A DNA stretch of 64,000 bases from Kosakonia pseudosacchari. Lineage in GTDB: Bacteria; Pseudomonadota; Gammaproteobacteria; Enterobacterales; Enterobacteriaceae. A model generated the notes under the pieces. That model had not been told where the DNA came from, made no database searches, and saw only the letters and a program-made list of their open reading frames with translations. The stretch is taken from NCBI RefSeq assembly GCF_900184035.1, contig NZ_FXWP01000013.1:558001-622000 (forward strand), written 5' to 3'. The first letter of the stretch is position 1. Each line of letters starts with the position of its first letter. Shown here piece after piece: positions 52,270 through 61,058 of the stretch. A program made the position numbers and the translations under genes.

Positions 52270-52677
52270 ATGGTAAACCCTCGAATACGTATCGGTACTG
52301 ATATCGTTGAAGTAGAACGGATCGCCAGCGCGATTAACAATGGCGGTATGTTTTTTTTACAACGAGTATTTACAAAAAAAGAGATAAACAAAATTAATGC
52401 TAATGAACCGAATTTTGAAAGGGCATCCGGATTTTGGGCCGCTAAAGAATCTATTGTTAAAGCGCTGGGTTGTGGGTTTCGCGGCGGAGTGTGCTTCAAA
52501 GATATTGAAATAAATCATGATGAATATGGTTGTCCATCTTTTTTATTTACTGGAAGGTTGAGCAAAGTAATAAAGGAAAGTGGTGTTGTTGATGTGTCAC
52601 TTAGCATATCACATTGTCGCACTCATGCCGTAGCTGTATCTGTTGTTAACTCAATTGCGTGTAATGGAAATGTATAA
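52270..52677 (+). CDS. Holo-ACP synthase (AcpS-type phosphopantetheinyl transferase)
   Basis: Transfers 4'-phosphopantetheine from CoA to the serine of an acyl carrier protein. The AcpS-type signature is complete: GTDIVEVERI with Asp11, and WAAKESIVKALG with Glu60 and Lys64, plus the late SISHCRTHAVAV strand. Length is 135 residues, near the family norm of 125. It begins four bases after the tpsB stop. It is distinct from housekeeping acpS, which lies in the pdxJ region in enterics. Its likely client is the ACP encoded four genes away. Confidence 0.92.
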   Translation: MVNPRIRIGTDIVEVERIASAINNGGMFFLQRVFTKKEINKINANEPNFERASGFWAAKESIVKALGCGFRGGVCFKDIEINHDEYGCPSFLFTGRLSKVIKESGVVDVSLSISHCRTHAVAVSVVNSIACNGNV

Positions 52678-53425
52678 ATATAATGATCTAAAAGGCAAAA
52701 CCGTTTTGATATCAGGAGCCAGTGGTGACATCGGTATTGCCATCTGCGAAAAATTTCTGGAACAAGGGTGTGAAATTTATGCATTGTATAATACAAATGC
52801 AGATCGTTTGGAAGAGTTAAAAGCAAATAACTCCTCAGGGCAAAGATTAAATATATTGCAATGTGATATAGCTGATCCTGAAAAAGTAGCTATATTAATG
52901 AAATATTTGAATGATAAAGTAACGAAGATCGACGTATTAGTGAATAACGCAGGTATTGTTAAAGACAATCTTTTTGCGTCAATGACCTTTGAGGACTTTA
53001 GTTCTGTTATTGGTACAAATATGCTGAGTACCTTCAGATTGACGAAAGAAGCGCTAATGCTGCTGAGATGTTCTGACAGCCCCGCGATTATCAATGTTGC
53101 TTCTATAGCAGCAATAATTCCAAGTATAGGACAGGTTAATTACAGTGCTTCAAAAGGTGCTTTGCTCGGTTTTACCAGAACATTAGCTGCAGAGTTGGCC
53201 CCTCGGGGGGTGCGAGTGAATGCAGTTGCTCCCGGAATGATTGAGTCGAGAATGGTAAAAAAAGTTTCTCGAACTGTAGTTCGTGAGGTTACGCATTCTA
53301 TTCCTTTGAAACGTCTGGGGCAGTGTCAGGAAGTAGCGAATACAATAGTGTATTTAAGTTCTTCTGCCGCCAGTTATATTGTTGGCCAAACCATCGTGAT
53401 CGATGGTGGTCTGGTTATGCGGTGA
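52664..53425 (+). CDS. FabG-like 3-ketoacyl-ACP reductase (SDR family)
   Basis: Short-chain dehydrogenase that would reduce a 3-ketoacyl thioester with NADPH. The cofactor loop reads LISGASGDIG at about 15-24, where FabG has TGASRGIG, so the Arg that helps select NADPH is replaced. The catalytic set Ser147, Tyr160, Lys164 has the FabG spacing (NVASIAAI and YSASKG), with NNAGIV upstream. The end IVIDGGLVMR is typical. The start overlaps the AcpS gene by 14 bases; a second ATG two codons later is equally possible. Length is 253 residues. Confidence 0.9.
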   Translation: MEMYKYNDLKGKTVLISGASGDIGIAICEKFLEQGCEIYALYNTNADRLEELKANNSSGQRLNILQCDIADPEKVAILMKYLNDKVTKIDVLVNNAGIVKDNLFASMTFEDFSSVIGTNMLSTFRLTKEALMLLRCSDSPAIINVASIAAIIPSIGQVNYSASKGALLGFTRTLAAELAPRGVRVNAVAPGMIESRMVKKVSRTVVREVTHSIPLKRLGQCQEVANTIVYLSSSAASYIVGQTIVIDGGLVMR

Positions 53426-53428
53426 TCT

Positions 53429-53995
53429 ATGTCCAGATATTCTATTCCCTCTAAAATTTTCCTTGAGATGGGTGGATGGCGGCAACCCTTATTAATGGTC
53501 GACAGAATAGATGATTATAAGTATGGGGAAAATGGGTATGTACAGATCGTAAAGCATATTACTTATAATGAGCCCTATTTACTAGGTCACTTTCCAGATG
53601 ACCCTATCATGCCCGGTGTTCTCATTGCAGAGATATTCGGTCAGGCAAGTGAGTATTTTTCATTTATTACTGATGTTTGTGATATCTATTTTGAAAAGTT
53701 TGGCATTGAATTAAAAAACTTACGAGATATTTATACAAAGCTCCATCAACAGGAATTACTGGATATTATTCGAACAAGACGTTCACAAGTGCGTGGCGTG
53801 TTAGCAGCACAGAATTTAAAGTTTAAGGATATTGCTTATCCAGGAGATACCATTGAGGTCATAAGCAAGCTGGCATTTTCAGATCCAACTGGTTTTAAGC
53901 ACTATTCCGTGACGGCTAATGTTGGTAAGAAATTGATCAGTCAAGGGACAATAATTAACTACCGTGAAGCGAAACATACCATTAATGGGACATAA
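53429..53995 (+). CDS. FabZ/FabA-like 3-hydroxyacyl-ACP dehydratase
   Basis: Hot-dog-fold dehydratase. The FabZ hallmark is clear in LLGHFPDDPIMPGVLIAEIFGQ, giving catalytic His54 and Glu68, so it is a FabZ-type rather than a FabA-type active site. At 188 residues it is longer than FabZ (about 150). The extra part is a charged helical insert at about 80-120 (FGIELKNLRDIYTKLHQQE), which is unusual. Gap to the reductase gene is three bases and to the ACP gene three bases. Confidence 0.88.
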   Translation: MSRYSIPSKIFLEMGGWRQPLLMVDRIDDYKYGENGYVQIVKHITYNEPYLLGHFPDDPIMPGVLIAEIFGQASEYFSFITDVCDIYFEKFGIELKNLRDIYTKLHQQELLDIIRTRRSQVRGVLAAQNLKFKDIAYPGDTIEVISKLAFSDPTGFKHYSVTANVGKKLISQGTIINYREAKHTINGT

Positions 53996-53998
53996 GTA

Positions 53999-54280
53999 AT
54001 GACAACTATGTATGATAATATCCAGGAACGTAAAAATGTACTTTTCACAATTAAAACCGAAATCATTCAACGATTAAACATTCAAAGAGATGAAACACAA
54101 ATTGATGATGATACACCATTATTTGGAAACGGTTTAAAACTTGACTCAGTAGACGCGACAGAAATTATTGTTTTGCTTGATAAGGTTTTTGATATCCAGG
54201 TAAATGAAGGGGATGATCCTTCTTACATGCGTAGCATTAATAATTTGGCATCATTTGTTATCACAAAGAAACGTTCCTGA
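53999..54280 (+). CDS. Acyl carrier protein
   Basis: Small acidic carrier with the phosphopantetheine attachment serine Ser50 in GLKLDSVDATEII, where AcpP has the DSL motif. The segment ahead, DETQIDDDTPLFGNG, and the following LLDKVFDIQV fit the helix pattern. Length is 93 residues, somewhat longer than AcpP because of the N-terminal extension; a second ATG three codons in is an alternative start. It carries the growing chain for the enzymes around it and is presumably activated by the island's own AcpS-type enzyme. Confidence 0.92.
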   Translation: MTTMYDNIQERKNVLFTIKTEIIQRLNIQRDETQIDDDTPLFGNGLKLDSVDATEIIVLLDKVFDIQVNEGDDPSYMRSINNLASFVITKKRS

Positions 54281-54310
54281 CTTTTTAATCAGTTTACCCG
54301 AAGAGGTTTT

Positions 54311-55471
54311 ATGAAGTCTCTTAATGAGTTGCACTTGGAAAACAATGCCAGGATGGGCATTTATAATAATCGCACTGTGCCTGTCGCATATCATGATCTT
54401 GCGATTGAATATAAAGCCGTCAGGGAAAATGCATTACTTGTCGATTACTCCCATATGTCTATCGTTAGCGTGATGGGAGACGATGCCTGGGCTTTAGTCA
54501 ATCATATGGCCTCTGCTGATATTTCAATCATTCGTGATGAACAAGGTATCTACTCATTAGTATTAAATGAGGATGGTACCATCCGTGGGGACATTTATGT
54601 GCTCTGCACCTCTGACGGCTATTACATCCTTTCTGAAAACATCCCGGCTCCGGAGATAATTGAACGTCTTACCTCGATTTTAGAAAGTGGTGAAGCAGTT
54701 GATATTGTTGAACCGCCGGAGATTAAATCTATGGCAGACAATGGCTGGGGCTCAATCATGTTGGAAGGCCCTTACTCCTGGGAAGTGATGTCAGAAATAT
54801 ATGGCTATGACATCATTGGTTTGCCTTATTTTGAATATATTAATGAGGCCGATGATCTGATCATTTTCCGCTGCGGAAAGCATGGTGAATTTGCGTATAT
54901 GGCCATTGGGCAGGAATCTTCCCTTGTTAAATTGTGGGAAACTATCCTTTCAATTGGTGAAAAATATCAATTGAAAGCAGGGGGCATTCAATATCAGGAT
55001 ATTGTTCGCCTTGAGAATACAGGCTGGGATGAAAGTATTTTTTCCGGCTATAGCCAAAACCCAATTGAACTGCAAATGCAGTGGGCAATTCAATACGATA
55101 AAGAAAACTTTATTGGCAAGTCAGTTATAGAGCCACAGTCGCATACTCAAGGAGAGCGTAAACTCGTTGGTATGCTCCCGACGGCTGAGTGCAATAGTAT
55201 TCAATCTGATGATAAAGTTTTGGTTGAGGGTAAAGAGGTTGGCATTATTGTTAAATCCGGTTTTTCCCCTGCGTTGCAATCAATTATCGCGCTAGCTTTA
55301 ATTGATAATGACTATGCTTTTGCGGATATCCCTGGGTTTGAAATTTTAACGTCAGAAGAAAGTATCCCGGCAAGAACCCAAAGTGTGCCGTTTTTATATA
55401 ACTTAAGTATGTTGGTTAATCCGGCTGAACATAGTTTTATTGATGCGTCAAAGTCAAAGCGAATCATGTAA
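54311..55471 (+). CDS. GcvT-like aminomethyltransferase-fold protein
   Basis: Protein of the GcvT/YgfZ/DmdA folate-binding fold. The N-terminal half shows VDYSHMSIVSVMGDDAWALV and YSLVLNEDGTIRGDIYV, where GcvT has its catalytic Asp segment; the equivalent acidic residue is Asp94. IQYQDIVRLENTGWD and the C-terminal barrel (LVGMLPTAECN, GKEVGIIVKSGFSPAL) also fit. Length is 386 residues. It is out of place among fatty-acid genes. It could move a one-carbon group to or from the product using tetrahydrofolate, or have become a binding protein; no direct evidence decides. GAAGAGG precedes the ATG. Confidence 0.82.
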   Translation: MKSLNELHLENNARMGIYNNRTVPVAYHDLAIEYKAVRENALLVDYSHMSIVSVMGDDAWALVNHMASADISIIRDEQGIYSLVLNEDGTIRGDIYVLCTSDGYYILSENIPAPEIIERLTSILESGEAVDIVEPPEIKSMADNGWGSIMLEGPYSWEVMSEIYGYDIIGLPYFEYINEADDLIIFRCGKHGEFAYMAIGQESSLVKLWETILSIGEKYQLKAGGIQYQDIVRLENTGWDESIFSGYSQNPIELQMQWAIQYDKENFIGKSVIEPQSHTQGERKLVGMLPTAECNSIQSDDKVLVEGKEVGIIVKSGFSPALQSIIALALIDNDYAFADIPGFEILTSEESIPARTQSVPFLYNLSMLVNPAEHSFIDASKSKRIM

Positions 55472-55488
55472 TTCTAATAATTAAAATG

Positions 55489-55526
55489 AAAGTAAAGCGA
55501 CACATATAAATATGTCGCTTTACTTT
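55489..55526 (+). terminator. 14-bp perfect hairpin inside the island operon
   Basis: AAAGTAAAGCGACA pairs perfectly with TGTCGCTTTACTTT across a 10-base AT loop, 17 bases after the GcvT-like gene and 45 before the next start. The 3' arm ends in CTTT and is followed by GTCTATTTATTATT. It may be a partial terminator or an RNA-processing or stability element that lowers expression of the downstream genes relative to the ACP. Confidence 0.6.
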
Positions 55527-55571
55527 GTCTATTTATTATTGACTAAAAGATATTCTACTCGGGGGATAACG

Positions 55572-58130
55572 ATGAAGACGAATCGAAAACGTGTTGTCAT
55601 TACTGGTATGGGGATTTTGTCATCCCTTGCTGAAACTATTGAAGATTTTAAACAAGCGCTCTTTGATAAAAAAAATGGTGTCGGCAACAGTGAGCGATTT
55701 ACGGCGTGGTTTGAAAATGCTCGTGCAGCGGAAGTTCTTCACGAAATAGACTATTCAGAGCTCCCCGAACACATTATCCATTCACTGGATAATGCCGCCT
55801 TATGGGCATACAAAGTGGGCAAGGATGCCCTGACACAGGCGGGGCTTATCAATAACAAAACATGTCTGGATGAGACAGGATTAATTATCGGCGTCTCTTC
55901 CGCCGGAACAGAAGCGTTTCTGCCAATTTTTGAGCAGCGAATGGATGATTTCTCACTCCGCAAGGCTATTTATTCGGGGGGATTTTCTTCCTGTTGCTCA
56001 AGTGTTTCGACACTCTTAGGCCTTAAAGGCGGCGGGGAATTGGTGGCAACCGCCTGTACTGCCAGCCCTAACGCGATCGGTATGGCTTTTGACTATATCC
56101 AAAATGGTAAAAGTAAGACCATGCTGGCTGTCGGTACAGAACCTATCTACCTGCCAACGTTTGCTGGGTTTTACGCATTGAATGTTATGCACCCCGACTC
56201 CTGCACCCCTTTTTCAGGCCAGTCTGGTATGTCTATCGGCGAAGGGGCCGGTGCGATCGTGCTGGAGGATTATGAACATGCTATCGCCCGTGGCGCCAAA
56301 ATTTATGGTGAGATTCTCTCTTACGCAACCTCCTGCGATGCCTATCACGAAACAGGCCCGGACCCGCGAGCCAGTGGTGCTGTTCAGGTCATGCTTAAAG
56401 CCATGGAGAATGCTGGCGTAAAACCGGAACAAATTGATTACGTAAACGCGCACGGTACAGGTACAGAAGCGAATGACCGCATTGAAACGCTGGCGATGAA
56501 GAAAGTGTTTCCTGATAGCGACAATTTGCTTGTCAGTTCAACAAAATCTTATTTCGGTCACAACATTGGCGCTGCAGGCATTGTTGAGCTCATCGCTTGC
56601 CTGGTGACGCTACCTGAAAATAAAGTTTTGCCAACGCTCAATTTCTCAATTGCGCGCCCAAATTGCGACCTGGGCTATGTTCCAAATGCGTTTCGAGAAA
56701 AAGAAATTAATATCTTTATGAAAAATAACTATGCATTTGGTGGAAATAACTGCTGCATGGTGGTGAGTACAAAACCAGGGACGGTCCCGGTCAGTCAATA
56801 TGACAGTAAACGTGTAGCTATTACTGGTGTAGGAGCTGTAACGGCGATTGGTCACACGGTTAATGACATTTTGTACAACGTCTGGCAAAAAAATAGCGCT
56901 CCTGTGTTGGGCGGCGTCACGTTTCCTGATGATACCCTCGCAGAAGCGCGTGAATTGTTACGGGTGCTGGTAGCCACAAATCAACTCGAAGAAATTTTTG
57001 GTGATGAAGCTGCCATGAGCACCGTAACGTTTCCGGAACAGGAGCCAGATTTTAAGACCTTCCAGGTAACGGGGCTGGAGCCGCGTAAACATCTGCGCCG
57101 TTTTGATGCCCGAAAGGCAACGCGTGGCGGTACGTTTGCGCTTGTTGCGATGTCTGAATCGTTGAATATGGCAAAGCGTAAAATAAAGCGTGATGGCGAA
57201 GAGCTCGGCATGATCATGGGGATGTCTCGTGGCCCTCAGGAGACAACCTATAAATATTTGCAGAGCCTGAAACCCGATCCGCGGAAAGTCAGTACCTCCG
57301 AGTTCCCGGGCTCGTTAATGAATTCTATCGCTACTTTCTGCGGTATTTCTGAAGGTATTAAAGGTTATACCACCACACTCGCTACCGGTGAAAATGCGGC
57401 ACTCGGCGCACTAACCTATGGCTATGAAATTATCCGGCAAAACCTGCAACCCCATGTGATAGTGGGTGGTGCTGATGAATATTTCCCCTCACTGTCACTC
57501 TATATGGATGCGCTAACACAGAAAATCCATATGACTTCTGATGTCAACGATTATCAGATTTATGGTGAGCAGCCAAAGGGATTCATTCCCGGCGAAGGTG
57601 CTTGTATGTTATTGCTGGAAGACCCGGATGCCGCAGTAGCACGTGGTGTAGAGGTGATGGCCGAAATTGCGGGCTACGGTAAATCCAGCAGTAACAGTTA
57701 CTTTGACGCATCATTATTGAATGAAAAATCATCAGCAATGTCGCTCGCCATTGAACGTGCGCTTAATGATGCTGGTGTAAGTGCAGCAGATATCGATTTG
57801 GTTTGCGGCAGTAGCAATGGTAGTAAAGAAAATTCGCAAATCGAAATCGACGCCATCTATAGCGTTTTCCACAAAGAGAATCCGCAGGTTCCGGTTGTTA
57901 ACTATAACGCTTATTTCGGTTTCGTGGCTTCATCTGCCGGGTTACTTAATCTTTTGGTTCTCACTGATTGCATTAAAAAGCAATCAGTGCCGGCCATTCC
58001 TTATACTCAAGCGTTCTTCGACTCACGTATAAACTTCGTACGGAGCCCTCAACATTTAACGCTTAAGCATGTACTTCTGGTTGGGGCTACAGAAGGTGGC
58101 AACTATTATGCATTTGTAATTAAGGAATAG
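55572..58130 (+). CDS. Fused ketosynthase and chain-length-factor-like protein
   Basis: Two tandem FabF-type condensing-enzyme domains in 852 residues. The first (about 1-405) has a full active site: Cys162 (ATACTASPN), His294 (VNAHGTGTE), Lys325 and His330 (STKSYFGHNIG). The second (about 412-852) aligns without gaps around these sites but has Ala604 for the Cys, Ser747 for the first His, Asn779 for the Lys and Phe784 for the second His. This is the pattern of a KS-CLF pair, in which the partner lacks catalysis and helps set chain length, here in one chain. I start at MKTNRKRVVITG, which has GGGGGAT ahead of it. This gene looks less AT-rich than its neighbours. Confidence 0.9.
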   Translation: MKTNRKRVVITGMGILSSLAETIEDFKQALFDKKNGVGNSERFTAWFENARAAEVLHEIDYSELPEHIIHSLDNAALWAYKVGKDALTQAGLINNKTCLDETGLIIGVSSAGTEAFLPIFEQRMDDFSLRKAIYSGGFSSCCSSVSTLLGLKGGGELVATACTASPNAIGMAFDYIQNGKSKTMLAVGTEPIYLPTFAGFYALNVMHPDSCTPFSGQSGMSIGEGAGAIVLEDYEHAIARGAKIYGEILSYATSCDAYHETGPDPRASGAVQVMLKAMENAGVKPEQIDYVNAHGTGTEANDRIETLAMKKVFPDSDNLLVSSTKSYFGHNIGAAGIVELIACLVTLPENKVLPTLNFSIARPNCDLGYVPNAFREKEINIFMKNNYAFGGNNCCMVVSTKPGTVPVSQYDSKRVAITGVGAVTAIGHTVNDILYNVWQKNSAPVLGGVTFPDDTLAEARELLRVLVATNQLEEIFGDEAAMSTVTFPEQEPDFKTFQVTGLEPRKHLRRFDARKATRGGTFALVAMSESLNMAKRKIKRDGEELGMIMGMSRGPQETTYKYLQSLKPDPRKVSTSEFPGSLMNSIATFCGISEGIKGYTTTLATGENAALGALTYGYEIIRQNLQPHVIVGGADEYFPSLSLYMDALTQKIHMTSDVNDYQIYGEQPKGFIPGEGACMLLLEDPDAAVARGVEVMAEIAGYGKSSSNSYFDASLLNEKSSAMSLAIERALNDAGVSAADIDLVCGSSNGSKENSQIEIDAIYSVFHKENPQVPVVNYNAYFGFVASSAGLLNLLVLTDCIKKQSVPAIPYTQAFFDSRINFVRSPQHLTLKHVLLVGATEGGNYYAFVIKE

Positions 58131-58134
58131 CGTA

Positions 58135-59346
58135 ATGGATAATGCGGCTATCATTGCAGGTTACAGTCTATATTTACCCTTTGCAGAAAATTATTGTCAG
58201 CTGATTAATAATCTTCGCTCCGGTAAGCGTGTTAATGAAAATTATTGGTTTGTTTCTGAGGAAGTTGCACGGAAATGCGGATTTACAGGAAATAAGCGCG
58301 TGGCAAGACTGGAGCAGATAGATGATAGCCCATTAACGTTATTGTATCGATTAATTGATGAAGCGCTGGCCCAGGCTAATCTCAGCAAAAACGCCCTTAC
58401 CGGTGAAAGGGTAAGGGTATATTTAACTGGCCTGGGGCCACGTGTTGATGGCATGGACTATAAATCCTTTTATGATCATAATGATGTTGAGGATCTTAAA
58501 TGTTCGCCATCAATAAGCCGACTTCATGCTAACAATATGTCGCAGGATAAACTTGCCTACAATATTGCGCATAAGTATGGATTACACTATCTTCCGCCTG
58601 ATTTACATTGCACCAGTAATTCATCATTAACTGCAGTGCATCTTGGTTGTCAGGCGATTGATAATGATGGGGCAGATCTTATTTGTGTAATTAACTGTTC
58701 TAAAATTAAAACGCAAGATATCTGGTTTCTCGAAAATCAATCTATGCTTGATGGTGAATCAGTACAACCGTTTTGCCAAAATAGCAGCTCGGTATTATTT
58801 TCAGAGGGGTGCTGCGTCATACTGCTTGAAAGTGAGAAACATCGCCAGGCCAGAGGAGTAAACGGTGGTATACAACTCAAATCAACATATTCGCAAATTA
58901 GTGCAAGCCGCAGCAATGATTCAGCCTGGTTAAGCGCTAATATTATTAAAGTAATGAGTAAAATACTTGATGAGGCGAGTATTAAGCTCGGTGATTTATG
59001 CGCGATTGTTCCCCATGGCAATGGTTCGTCAAATAGTGATAAGGCAGAAGCCAAAGCGATAGCAATGCTTTCTGACAAGCACTCTGTTCCGGTTCTCGCT
59101 TATAAAGGACAACTGGGTTACACCACAACAGGTTCAGGGATCGTCGATTTGATTATTGGCGAACACTCTCTTCGCCAGCGTGAATTACTTACTCCGGTAA
59201 GCAATGACGATATTATTGAAGAAATAGCAGGTCAGTTATTGACGGATATCGGCGTTGTTAAACATGAAAAGAAACATTTGCTGAAGACGGGGCTCGGTGT
59301 TGATGGATCAATTATCGGTATTGTCATGTCTGATACCAGCATTTGA
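58135..59346 (+). CDS. Ketosynthase-like protein with altered active site
   Basis: A third condensing-enzyme fold, 403 residues. The nucleophile is kept as Cys159 (DLHCTSNSSLTAVHLGC) and the first His as His294 (VPHGNGSSNSDKAE). Lys324 is also kept (AYKGQLGYTTTGSG), but Tyr329 stands where the second catalytic His would be. It may start or transfer chains rather than run ordinary decarboxylative condensation, as KSIII-like or acyltransferase-like KS enzymes do. This is inference from the residues. It begins four bases after the KS-CLF gene with AAGGA as ribosome site. Confidence 0.8.
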   Translation: MDNAAIIAGYSLYLPFAENYCQLINNLRSGKRVNENYWFVSEEVARKCGFTGNKRVARLEQIDDSPLTLLYRLIDEALAQANLSKNALTGERVRVYLTGLGPRVDGMDYKSFYDHNDVEDLKCSPSISRLHANNMSQDKLAYNIAHKYGLHYLPPDLHCTSNSSLTAVHLGCQAIDNDGADLICVINCSKIKTQDIWFLENQSMLDGESVQPFCQNSSSVLFSEGCCVILLESEKHRQARGVNGGIQLKSTYSQISASRSNDSAWLSANIIKVMSKILDEASIKLGDLCAIVPHGNGSSNSDKAEAKAIAMLSDKHSVPVLAYKGQLGYTTTGSGIVDLIIGEHSLRQRELLTPVSNDDIIEEIAGQLLTDIGVVKHEKKHLLKTGLGVDGSIIGIVMSDTSI

Positions 59347-59357
59347 GATTTATATAT

Positions 59358-60344
59358 ATGAAAAACGAGATCTATCTTTCATCATTTTCGCTTGCGGAAC
59401 CAGCAGATAATTTTTATTTTTATGCTCCGCACTGGTTAAATGCATGGGAAGCTCATCTGTATAATCAGGCGCTTAAATCTACCTCCGCAAGTGGTTGGGC
59501 GTTTAAGCGATTCGGCACTGATAAAGAAGCGTATGCGCGGGAAATGATACGCAAACCGCGTTATATTGATTATATTGAGTCCATGGAGCAAACCGCGGAT
59601 GCCGCATTGCAGCAGATGACCCCGAGGGATCGGATGTTACTGTTGAAGTCGCGTGCTGCTTTCATTTATATCGATACGTGGGGAGAATCATCTGTCTTTG
59701 AAAATATCACCAGTGCGCTGCATACAGCGACGATTGACACATTACCAAAAAATATATTAAAGAAATTCTCAATCAAAAACGTGACCTGCAAAATTCGTGG
59801 AGAGAATTTTTCATTAATACAAGCGATGCAATTAGCGCAAGATTATTTGCACTGGAATGTTTTCGATTTTGTAGTGATATGCGGAGCATACAGAGCGATC
59901 CCCGTATTAGTTTTTTCGGATGAAGCTATCCCGGGCAAAAGAGGCCGCATCAAAACGAAGCATAAAAATGGCGTCCAGCTCTCCGTTGAACGAACAGGGT
60001 GTTTTATTTTTAGTTTACGCGAAAGTGCACTACGAGTGAATTGTGGTAAGTATGTGGCTCACGATAACCTGGATTACCTTCAACATGAGATAACAAAAGA
60101 TTTATCGGAAGGTGATCTCCTCACCTTTTTGGGGCGAAAAGAGAATATCACGCATATAGCTCCGAAAACTTGCATTGATGTTGTCGACCTGAAGGATATC
60201 TATGGGGCGAGTGGTTGCCTGACACCAGCGCTGAGTTGGGAGTATCTGTTAAACAAAACGGTTTCTTCAAAAAAAATGCGCACAGTATTAGCTGATAAAT
60301 TCGGCGGGTATGGTTATTTTGATACTCTCTTTTCGGCAGGGTGA
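59358..60344 (+). CDS. Unrecognised protein, possibly a degenerate thiolase-fold partner
   Basis: I do not recognise a family. The protein has 328 residues and no signal peptide or membrane helix. Its middle part (FSLIQAMQLAQDYLHWNVFDFVVICGAYRA) has the rhythm of the helix-strand after the nucleophile in condensing enzymes, and the later KDIYGASGCLTPALSWEYLL resembles the C-terminal glycine loop. No catalytic Cys or His motif is seen. It could be a non-catalytic partner of the preceding KS-like protein. I start at MKNEIYLSS, five codons after a possible TTG. It follows the KS-like gene by 11 bases and precedes the ATPase gene by six. Confidence 0.6.
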   Translation: MKNEIYLSSFSLAEPADNFYFYAPHWLNAWEAHLYNQALKSTSASGWAFKRFGTDKEAYAREMIRKPRYIDYIESMEQTADAALQQMTPRDRMLLLKSRAAFIYIDTWGESSVFENITSALHTATIDTLPKNILKKFSIKNVTCKIRGENFSLIQAMQLAQDYLHWNVFDFVVICGAYRAIPVLVFSDEAIPGKRGRIKTKHKNGVQLSVERTGCFIFSLRESALRVNCGKYVAHDNLDYLQHEITKDLSEGDLLTFLGRKENITHIAPKTCIDVVDLKDIYGASGCLTPALSWEYLLNKTVSSKKMRTVLADKFGGYGYFDTLFSAG

Positions 60345-60350
60345 TGATTG

Positions 60351-61058
60351 ATGAGTAATACAATAAAAGAACTACCAGCTATCTTTATGCAGGATATTTC
60401 TAAGAGTTTTGGTATTAACGAGAATAAGGTCGATGCGCTAAAAAACATTAATCTTGAAATTAAGAAAGGGGAGTTTGTGGCGCTATGTGGGCCCTCCGGT
60501 AGTGGGAAAAGTACATTGCTTAATATACTTTCTGGCATCGATACGCCTTCCGCTGGAACTGCCATGTTTCTTAATAATGTTCTTAATGAAATGCCCGAAA
60601 AACAGTTGGCCTATATCCGGAGCAAATACTTAGGGTTTATTTTTCAGTTTTTTAACCTTATTCCCGTACTTAGTGTTTTTGATAATGTATTTTATCCACT
60701 TATTTTGAATGCACATTTCAATAAGAAAGAAGCGAAAGAGCGCGCTTTACATTTCCTCGATAGCGTGGGGCTTGGCCATTTAGTCGATCGCAAACCCGGT
60801 CAGTTATCGGGAGGACAGCAGCAGCGCGTTGCGATTGCCCGTGCGCTTGCGCATGAACCCAGTGTCGTTGTCGCCGATGAACCGACCGGGAATTTGGATT
60901 TAACAACGGGGGAAGCCATTTTAGAGCTGTTGATGAAAATAAATCAGCAGACCGGCACCACATTTGTTATTTCCACGCATTCAACCCAACTCAGAGACAG
61001 AGCCGGGCGGGTCATTGAAATTAAAGATGGAGCGTTAGTTCATGGCACAAATACGTAA
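60351..61058 (+). CDS. LolD/MacB-type ABC transporter ATPase
   Basis: ATPase of the lipoprotein-release/MacB branch of ABC transporters. Walker [10 protein letters not shown] lies at 47-55, the Q-loop region is [20 protein letters not shown], the signature [15 protein letters not shown], and Walker [13 protein letters not shown] with the H-loop STHST. All are intact. Length is 235 residues, the LolD norm. I start at the ATG of MSNTIKEL rather than the TTG just before it. Its partner should be the FtsX-type permease two genes downstream. It overlaps the next gene by 17 bases. Confidence 0.92.
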   Translation: MSNTIKELPAIFMQDISKSFGINENKVDALKNINLEIKKGEFVALCGPSGSGKSTLLNILSGIDTPSAGTAMFLNNVLNEMPEKQLAYIRSKYLGFIFQFFNLIPVLSVFDNVFYPLILNAHFNKKEAKERALHFLDSVGLGHLVDRKPGQLSGGQQQRVAIARALAHEPSVVVADEPTGNLDLTTGEAILELLMKINQQTGTTFVISTHSTQLRDRAGRVIEIKDGALVHGTNT

